From Diploscapter coronatus (lineage: Eukaryota > Nematoda > Chromadorea > Rhabditida > Rhabditidae): a DNA stretch of 64,000 nucleotides. The stretch spans positions 12,973,249-13,037,248 of the forward strand of contig OZ038423.1 of the NCBI GenBank assembly GCA_964036155.1, read 5' to 3'. Shown piece by piece: positions 55,601 to 64,000 of the stretch (position 1 is the stretch's first letter; each line of letters begins with the position of its first letter). Below the pieces are notes generated by a model. The model searched no databases, was not told the origin of the DNA, and worked only from the letters and a program-made list of their open reading frames with translations. A program made the position numbers and the translations under genes.

Positions 55601-58600
55601 GCAAATTCAATTTAATGTGCCATTCATCTTTCAACATTTCAATCTCGAAGCATCACACAAACAAAATGTGTTTCATGAAAGTCCTGGAACAATTTGTTTT
55701 GAGCTATTTTCAATCCGTCATTCAAATCATTCGTCCCAAACGCACGTAATATAATGCATTACAAAATTGAATTGAATCACATGTTTTCCTTCATACAAAT
55801 CCATTATTTTCATCACAATAGATTATTTTTTGCCAAAACACCCTTGTGAATTAAACTTCATTAAAACATCTACCACGTTACCACTAGACTATCGTACCTC
55901 GTAGCATTCTGGCGGGACGGCGGTCTGTCTACTGAGGGAGTCCTGAGTGAGACTGACTTGCTGCTTTGCGACTGCAAGTAGGGAAGTGGCTCTTTCGAAC
56001 CGTTCTGCAGCCCGCTGGGACTCATCGCGGAGTTTCCGTTCCTGAAAAGAAACTATAAAAATTGTTTTCAGAAAGAGATCATTTTTAGAAACAAAACCCC
56101 CCATATTTCTTGATCTAATGACTAAAATGTTGCACTTTCTTGACATAGTGTAAATCGACCGAGTGTGTAAACCACTGCGTTATTCCTTGGTATGCGCATA
56201 AGAACACATTAATTATGTGCGTCGAGAGAAGAATGTGATCAAATTATCACATGATATACGACATTTTGAGAGAATGAGAGGAACTATTGAGACAAATTAT
56301 TTTGACTCACTAAAGATAGCTAAAAAATTTTTTATGTTGCAATGTTGAGGATAAGTAAGCTTCTAGCTTCTTATATCAGTGTGTTGCTAGTCCGTTACAT
56401 TAATCTATCAAAGTACTCGAAGACAATATTTTACTCTACTTTACAATGCTCTAGCCGATTTTCTTTATTATGTGAAAACATATGCTTTTAGCTATGAAAT
56501 ATATATATATATCGAAAACCAATATATCGGCCATATGTCTTGACGAATCGAAGAAATCAGAAGGAGATATCAATTTTATATAACGCGCACAAGTTAGAGG
56601 TTCGTATTACGTTTTACTACACAGATATGACTCAGATTTCTAGAGCTTTCTCAAAATTCGCTAAAATCCGAAGGAATGATTGCTATTGTTGTTTAAAACT
56701 CTCAAATTGATACGGAATTATATTATATAAAATTAGCATGAAATTTATCCATTAGAGTTTCGAAGCTAACCAAAATAGTCCATTTTTACGAAACGTATTC
56801 TTCAAAAGTTCCGATTGCTTTCTTTTTTGCTAAACAAATTCTGCTTCGAAAAGCGTTAAGCGCAAAAATGTTTGTCCTGAAAATGTGCAAGCATTCATTC
56901 AGGCTTTCATATTTTTCCTATGTTTCTTCGCAAACAGCCAGAATGAAGGCTTGTCAGGCTCGATTTCGAAGCCTCAAGCTTAGCGATACAAGATTGACAC
57001 GAACTGGCATGCAATGACAAGATCAAGAGAACGGAGGTCGAATTTTCTGGATCGCGATTTGGTGATCAGCCAAAATGTGTTTCAAAGTATTTTTTATGAA
57101 TCGAGATTTTAAACCAATTTTAATAGACATGTGTCGGGGGGTACGTTAAATTATTTAATAAATACGTCTTAAAAATAAGTGTAAGGAGGAAATGTTTTCA
57201 AAAATCAATTCCGTATATACGCTTTGATGATATAAAACTAGGTCTTTGAAATTGTGCAAAATAGGATTCAAAATTTAGCCTCAAATAAAATGTTTTGACA
57301 AAGTTACTGGTAAAAGTTTTTTTTTTAAATTCTTCGATACATTTCATAATCTATCCCAAAAGAAAAATAGTCGAATATTCCCCTTGCTTTTCCAGTGCGC
57401 AGGTCAGATTCTCAATTCTCAAGTAGGCCTTTTATCGGCGCTTTTTGCTACTACGTCGGCGCCATGCGCGTCAAACACAGAGCGGAACGCGGCAAAACCG
57501 GAAAATGACTGACTTTTCCTCCTGAAAGCTCTCAACCGCCTGCTAGAAATCAATAAATCAATAATTTTAAAATCACTTTTATAATATATTATAAGTGTTT
57601 AAAGGCCTGTTTTTCTATTATAAAAATAGCATTATATTGTTTTGCTCAAAAGCTTTCCATTGATAACACGATCCTGAATGATAAAATTTCGATCAGCGAG
57701 TTTGAACGCTTTGGCTACGCAAGGATAGCGAAATTGATATTTTCCAAAATAAACAGATCATCTGATAGATTGAAACCCCGATACTGAATCTGTATAAACA
57801 TCAAATCACCGACAGGAAAAGAACCGCTCTTACAATTAGGATTAATTATTGATCGCTATGAAGTCATTGGGCCTAAATCGTAAAACATAATTTTGACGTA
57901 TCTAATTTACACTTGCACGCCCTCAAAACAGTCAACACGCATTCTTTCTATTGTTAACGTGTAAATTCCAGCGCTAAATGTGTTTACATCGTAAACATCA
58001 TGCACTCTCGAGTAATAGACGCAGAGTAAATATATTTCGAGCACCTTTCATTCGCCTGAAAGTGCGCACCATCGACAATTTTCCCTTCGTTTCTAGCGAT
58101 GGAGCGCGATTTCAGTAGCTCCACAATTTTGCACGTAAAGACACTGAATTTCTGAATCTTGAGGAATTTTCAGCAAACATTTGCTATTTTAAGTCAACAA
58201 AACGCGAGAGCTGATCTGATTTTCGCGAAATATCACTTAAAATAGGATACGCAAAGAAGGAGTAAAAATAGTGCGGCGATTTTAGGAGGTTTAGAGAAAT
58301 GATCAATAGTATGACAGAGCAAATACGATCTTTAGAGAGTTCAGAACGAAACTTTGAAGCCTTGCCCTCTTGAAAGTATGACTCAACAATTACTCACTAA
58401 GCACTAAATGTTCAAGATCATAGTGATGATATCGATTCAGAAATGACCGCAACGCAACTGCAACACATGGAGGAAATAGCGCTGTGTCAAGAGAGAAACA
58501 GACACTCATCACGTCAATTTTACAAGGAAAAACTAACCTGAGCTTTAGCTTCGTAGTACGGTCTGGCTTTTTGTATAGCGGAATTGTACTTTTTCGATAG

Positions 58601-61172
58601 TTCCTTAAGTCGTTCAGACCATGTGCCTTGGATTTCCCTGAAACGTTGAAATTAGCATAAACTTTTGACGTGGTTATTTTTTGCACTTTTACAAATCTTA
58701 TCAGAGTCGAGAGTTTCAATTTAATCGATGACCTAAAATTAGATGTCATATTTATCTTCTTCATGATAAAGATAAGAGAGCGTCTCATGTTCTGTTTACT
58801 GATAAATTTTTCCAAATTCCAATTTTAGAGCCGGTTTAAAATTTTCGGAACTTTTACGGAGAGGACACTCAATCTGACCGGAAGAGTCGCTGTATGAAAG
58901 AAGACTCCCTTTTAGGGACCAGCAAAACAAACAGATTCACTACGGTGCCGAGCTCGGAGTGCGCAGGAAGATGAAATTCAAGGAGCCCGTAGACCCGGAA
59001 GCGAAAATTGATCATTTTACGGCACGGTAAATTTACGCCAATTTTTTGTATCATTACTTCAAAAATTGACAATTTTTAGTAATTTTGGACCGTTTAAGTC
59101 GATATTCTTCAAATTATGATCAATTTCATATCAAAACGACCCTAAAATTATGCTATTTTAGTCCTATCAAATTGTCTCCATTCTCTAGAGTTCTGACTTA
59201 TAATTAGATTATATTATTTCGCAAGAAGAAAATCAATTTTATCGATTTTGGGTCACGGTTACTTCCCTCGCGCTTCGATAGTTACTTTTGACAAGGTCGG
59301 CGACTGGGGGAAACTTTTCAAGTAGGTAAAACGGTAAATTTATAATTCTTTCGGAAGAGGGGGTTGTTTCGTTTTGATAGGCACTAAAAGAATTATACAA
59401 AATGACAAAAACGTTTGGGGTTCTTGGACGCGCAAAACTGGTTATGTTTCTGCATTTTCCAACGTCGAAATTCCGACATTCCCCGACTTTCTCTCAGTCA
59501 GAAGATGGGCTAGAGATTAGAGGAATAAACTATTCTGGGAAAAAATCTAGAGTCAGGTACGGTCTGCGTCTCTGCCGCTTTGAATGCTGAAAGATAAGAT
59601 AGTAGAGGAAACTAGTCTTCGGATTTTTTTAGGAATTCTCTAAAACATCCCTCGCAAAATAAAACATTAGCTAATAATGACAGCCCTTAATGTGTTCGCG
59701 CTAAGAAATTGGATGAGAGAATCTTGGGAAAGCGCGATGTGCTTAGGATGAGGATTTACCTATCAAAGAAAGAAGAAAGATTTTTGGCGAATGTCTTAAA
59801 AATTTCAGACTATGAAAAGGAAAAATTCAATTTTAAAAAATATGGCTGCAGCTGAATACGAAAAAAATACAAAGATAAATGTTTCAATAATTCGACGGCG
59901 AAAATCCAGATATGGAAAAGTAATCAGTCTGATGTGCTACGTTTAATAAATAAAAAATGATTAATGAAAAATCTGTCCACCTAAAATTGATCCTGGCCGA
60001 ATCAAGCTGTACTTCCAATTTGTTAATGACCTCAGTGGCGATGTTCAACTTCTCCAACTCTTCGTGAACCATGTTCATGTGTTTTGGGTCTAACGGAGGC
60101 GCCTCTTCATCGTAATCGCATTCGGAATACAGACACGAGTCCGCGGATGATTCTGAAACCGTGCTTTGTGTAAATTGCGTCATTTAAAACTCATTCTAAC
60201 TGTACTCATTGTCAGGTAAACTTCGTTGTTTTAAATTAATCGGTATTTATCATCTGTATTTAGTTGGAATGGACTTTGAAAAAAATGCACGTTAGTTCCT
60301 ATTTATCCAATTCCCATTCTAAATTTTGCAGCCAAAACCAGCGGCCGGATTTCTATTTTTCGATTTTCCATAATTTCGTTTACTTTTCCCTTTTTAGCAA
60401 GAGCGATTTTTTTTGCAAATTGACCCAAATCCGTCCCCTCCAAGGGAAAGGGAAAACGGGCGAAAATCCAGGGAAAACCAAGAGGACGAAAACTCGCTAT
60501 TCTGAGGCTTTGCATGGAAAATTTCTTGAATTTCCAATGTTTCGAGCTCGAGTAAAAGGCTGAATTTTTGAGTTCTTTATGCTTCAAAAAGCCAAAGTGT
60601 CATGAAAATTTGCGAAGCAAGTGAAAGAAATTTGATACTTTTTCGAAAGGTTCCATTAAAGCTCGTTCGAAGGTTCCGTGATCTCTAAAATTTGACGATC
60701 TATTGAAAAACGCAGGGATTATCGCCGACTATATGATAGCCACCAGGGTTTGTGTTGTGAAATCGAAATCCGGCCGGTTTTGTTAATCGCTCCTAATTGA
60801 ATCACGAGATTTATTTGGAATAACGTAACAACAAGACGAATTTCTATCATTTCAGATAAATTTTAGGCAATTTGAATTTGTTGCGACTTCGCAAGCTGAA
60901 AAAATTATGCAGGCTAATGGAGCGCTTTCCTATCCTCTCCTAACCATACACCCTATTCCACCAGGTACAACAAATTAAAATTCCTCAAATCTGAAAACAT
61001 TTGAAGCTCAGAAAACTTAAAGTTCCAATTTCAAATTACCTCCAGAAGAGTTTATCGACATCGCTTTTGACGAGGTCGGACCTGCGCCGTCTGGGCCGAG
61101 GTCGTGATTGACGACGACGTCATGACGTTGCTCCTCCACTAGAACTTCGCCCGCCTTCAAAACGTCGCCCAT
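52656..61172 (-). CDS. REI/SH3BP5 family Rab11 guanine-nucleotide exchange factor
   Basis: Ten exons give 518 residues: 61172-61040, 60152-59981, 58637-58538, 56041-55898, 55478-55345, 55257-55158, 54239-53955, 53653-53481, 53200-53005, 52775-52656. The SH3BP5 coiled-coil domain covers about residues 70-280: HEELEKLNIATEVINKLEVQ, then KKYNSAIQKARPYYEAKAQ, then RAAERFERATSLLAVAKQQV, EAEQERKAAEEEHRTITEKM and KKSRNYFEQRLEFTRVLEKQ. In C. elegans REI-1/REI-2 and in mammals SH3BP5 activate Rab11 on Golgi/recycling endosomes and recruit it to the cleavage furrow in embryos. The C-terminal half is low in complexity, Pro/Ser-rich (NPPAYVPTAPPPYEDD), with no fold recognised. A second start at 60183 (MTQFTQSTVS) reads in frame into exon 2 and could give a shorter N-terminus. 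Introns 1-3 are 0.9, 1.3 and 2.5 kb. Confidence 0.92.
54858..54876. repeat. AT dinucleotide microsatellite
   Basis: A run of alternating AT of about 20 bases within the intron between exons 6 and 7 of the REI/SH3BP5 gene. Likely length-variable; no other meaning seen. Confidence 0.8.
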
Positions 61173-64000
61173 TGGACTTGTTTACAAAGATAAAGCGGTC
61201 ATCAAGTGATCAGGTAGCGTAGTGGTTGGATTCCTGAAAGCCATATTTTGGCAAAAACAGACGGTTTCCCGTGACGAATTATAAAAGTTCGAGGCCAGAA
61301 TTAATATTTTTAGGCGTGAAAAGGTGAAAATGAGAATTTTTGAGGTTGGAATTAAAGAAAAATAATTGTTAAGCCACGTGACGTTGAAAATGGCGTAAAA
61401 TCGAAGGCGATGCAAGGCGCAGGTGCTTGGCAGACACCTTTTCGCCTAACTATCTGCCTCTCTCACTAGTGCGAGGTTATTGGAGATTGCAAGGAGAAAG
61501 AAAACGGAAAAAGAGGAGAGCGGAAAAGACAGCGACAAAGAGTCAGTCCGGGGCCAGTCTTCTACTAGAAAGCGAAGAGAGGGGTGAGACACAGAAAAGT
61601 GGGCGGGGCTTACGGATTGGAGCGAACGAACAATACAAAATCCCAGCTTCCGGTCAAGAAACGGTTATTTTTTGCAAAAGTAGCGCAAGTTTTTGCTTAG
61701 ATCTACGAACTTCAAATTCAATAATAAAAGTGGTAGAAATTCAGAATCAGAAAGAAACCCTATTATTTATGAATCGAGGTCACTTTCAATAGCGTTTGAA
61801 TACAATGGGAGGCATAAAATTGCCTCAATTTTATGTGGAGAATTGTACAAAGTGATTTCAAAATAGAAGAGGCCAGATATTAGTCATAAAGAGTGAGAAA
61901 ACGAGCAGGCTATGTTGATATTTTACAATGTTAAATGTCAATTGTATGAGCAATTGGAAGAAATCGATAATAGTATTGATTAGTTTTTGAAATGATTAGT
62001 GGATTCGTTATATGATTACTTTATCGAAAGCAACGATACTTTCTTAAGATTGTTTCGTCCTGCTTAAAAATGGCGTTATTTAAAAGTGTTAAATAACGTC
62101 ATGAAATACAATCTATTAATTTTAGATAGGGAATTAGGAAATGCTCGTGTTTTCTGTTTTTCTTTTTACCAGATGTGCCAAACTCTCAAACCCTCCCCCA
62201 TGGTGACTCATTCAAAAACTAAAAGAGCACCGTCATTGCTGAAAAATCCATTTTTCGCACAACGAGCAAAATAGTTTTGATAAAGAAGCGCTCGATAATA
62301 AAAAATCAATATTTTAAATCAAATAATATGAAATTGGTTTAATGTAGGAATTAAAAAAAAAACAGATTATGGAAATGAATAGTCAGAAATTTTAGAGATT
62401 TTTTTAACATCAGTAAAATAAAGGAGATCAAAATAATAAAAAAGAACCTTCACATAAGAAGTTCCAAAAACTTATGCAGGAAATTATAGAAGTGCTCTAA
62501 AAGATATCGGAATGCGGCGAAAATCCATCAAATTCATAATATTCCACAAAAATTCTGAAATGTATCCGAAAAATCACAATAATTCCAAAAGTTCATGACG
62601 TTTTCCAATAAAGTCCGCTAAAAATCACTAACTTCCAAAACTTTTCCTACTAACTGAAAATTCGATCATGAGACCACTTTGCCTCCCCTCCGTTAGAGAG
62701 CGAATGATAAACTGATAATCGACTCTTTGTTCGAACCAAAGTTTGAAAATATTCCAGCCGTTTTAAGTCCCTATTCTTCAACATTACATTGATTTTCTAT
62801 AGGGGGTATCTCATAAATTATCGAAAAATCTCGTAAAGAGTTCGGTGAACCTTGAGAAACGCGAAATAAGATCGGAAAATAGCGAATAATGTTCAAAATT
62901 GCGGTTGATTAGTTATCATGGTCGAATCAATAAATGACGTATCTTCGATATATGCATCAGGAGAAGTGACAAAAGATTAGATGATAAATATGTTGATAGC
63001 GATGACTCATCTACAGATTTACAATATCGCTAAATATAAAACCTTAAACCCAAGTGTAAATAAAAGAAATAGATGGTATCCTAGATAAAATATCTAAAGG
63101 ATGAAAAATATCCATGGAATATCTAGAAAACATTCCATTTTATCCACGCACGTGACCTCACCATCATTCCTTTTATGAACTTTTCTAGAGCTCCTAAGCT
63201 TCCCCTCTAAAACGTTATGTTTACGAGCTTTTTCCTATGCAAACTTGATGATTTCACAATTCTCCAGGCTTAAATTCTTAATTTTCGATCATTTGAAATA
63301 AATCGGGAAAATTGTAAACTATCGGGTTATTTTTTAAACAAATCAAACTTCAGACTGAAAGAAAACATGAAAAATGGAAAATCCAAATATTTTCATATAT
63401 TGTAGAAAATTGGCAGAGTTTTGATGCGTATATATTATAGAATCTTTCGCGAATAATAGAAAAGTGCAGGCGTACACGACATGAAAAGCAACCATTTTAT
63501 GATGGCAATCCACTTTTTCTATTTACGATTCACGCGTGCCGTTTTTTCATTATTTGCAGCTAATTTGCGCATGTTTTTGTTTATGAAACTACGAAAATAG
63601 AAAAGTTCTAAATTCAGGCTCAAGAATAAAAATAACAATGAAAACTTTTAAAATTTGATATAGAAGGAAATATTTTTCAATTATTATAGAAAGTACAAGT
63701 GAATGATACCTAATAATATTGTTTTTTAATTTTAATCAGAAAAAATGCGTGAAATCTATATATTTCCGGTCAAGAATTCCGAATGGAATGGAGGTATTTT
63801 GAAATCCTAGAACACCGAGAAAAGTTCCCCATCGTAGAAATTGGAGCTTTACTCCGAATGCTTGAAGCTTAGGCGAATCGATTTTCGCAAGGCAAGCGAA
63901 TGTGCTAGCTTATATTAGACGTGCAAATATACGCATATTTCATGGATAGGGCGTGACCTCTAAGAGGGATTACTCATGGGAATACTAAATTATCTACGAA
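61173..64000. other. Upstream flank of the REI/SH3BP5 gene
   Basis: The first 500 bases are purine-rich on the plus strand (pyrimidine-rich on the gene strand) and carry the GC box; this is the probable promoter. A plus-strand frame of 121 codons at 61427-61792 runs through it but is Lys/Arg/Ser-rich by composition and has no acceptor, donor or motif. From 61800 to the end I see only AT-rich sequence without recognisable exons or repeats. Confidence 0.5.
61601..61612 (-). promoter_or_regulatory. GC box (TAAGCCCCGCCC), candidate Sp1/KLF site
   Basis: On the gene strand this reads TAAGCCCCGCCC, 429 bases upstream of the REI-type ATG, inside a pyrimidine-rich promoter-like stretch. It is identical to the box upstream of the channel gene (9188-9199). 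Confidence 0.45.

Noticed and set aside
61215..61230. TAGCGTAGTGGTT resembling a tRNA A box
   Set aside because: No B box follows within 60 bases and no cloverleaf can be drawn.
61427..61792. 121-codon plus-strand frame
   Set aside because: It is the purine-rich strand of the probable REI promoter; Lys/Arg/Glu content follows from base composition and there is no splice context.

Overview
This is a eukaryotic, AT-rich window, almost certainly from a nematode. The genes are split into many small exons with mostly short GT-AG introns, and several start codons sit just behind a splice acceptor with no cis partner, which suggests spliced-leader trans-splicing. The families also fit: an ACC/LGC-46-like cys-loop anion channel, a KIN-16-like receptor tyrosine kinase, a nematode-type FkbM/Methyltransf_21 protein, REI/SH3BP5 and LIN-23. 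Acceptors are looser than the Caenorhabditis TTTTCAG consensus (many TTAG, AAG and a few GAG), so a non-Caenorhabditis species is likely; the species cannot be named. Exon models below were built by hand from open frames, splice sites and phase, and every model except the UDP-glycosyltransferase closes in frame without a forced step.

Layout, left to right. 1-1201 (-): 5' part of an arrestin-domain protein that runs off the left edge. 1202-6082: non-coding, with purine-rich tracts, a direct repeat and a recurring GAAATAGTA motif. 6083-7996 (-): a type II membrane FkbM-like methyltransferase in 11 small exons. 8473-9002: a 530-bp palindromic MITE with TA target duplication. 9691-17105 (+): a cys-loop ligand-gated anion channel. 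18173-18515 (+): a possible 66-residue two-exon gene. 19849-23056 (+): a UDP-glycosyltransferase with two GC-AG introns. 23346-26401 (+): PUS1-type tRNA pseudouridine synthase. 27168-31924 (+): a receptor tyrosine kinase with a C-type lectin ectodomain and a 731-bp transposon in one intron. 32059-35951 (-): an HMIT-type myo-inositol/sugar transporter, convergent with the kinase gene. 38979-40228 (-): a GATAD1-like chromatin protein lacking its zinc finger. 41542-50331 (-): LIN-23/beta-TrCP, the SCF substrate receptor. 52656-61172 (-): REI/SH3BP5, a Rab11 exchange factor. 61173-64000: upstream flank, no gene seen.

The neighbours do not form one pathway; this is a normal gene-dense autosome-like stretch with two repeat-rich gaps. 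The most unusual item is the lectin-kinase receptor: signal peptide, C-type lectin domain, a von Willebrand A-like segment without an obvious MIDAS, one membrane span, an apparently active tyrosine kinase and a repetitive Ser-rich tail. Other points worth checking are the two GC donors in one UGT gene, the TAATTA-built short introns shared by unrelated genes, the tandem arrangement of the methyltransferase, and a shared 12-base GC box upstream of two genes.
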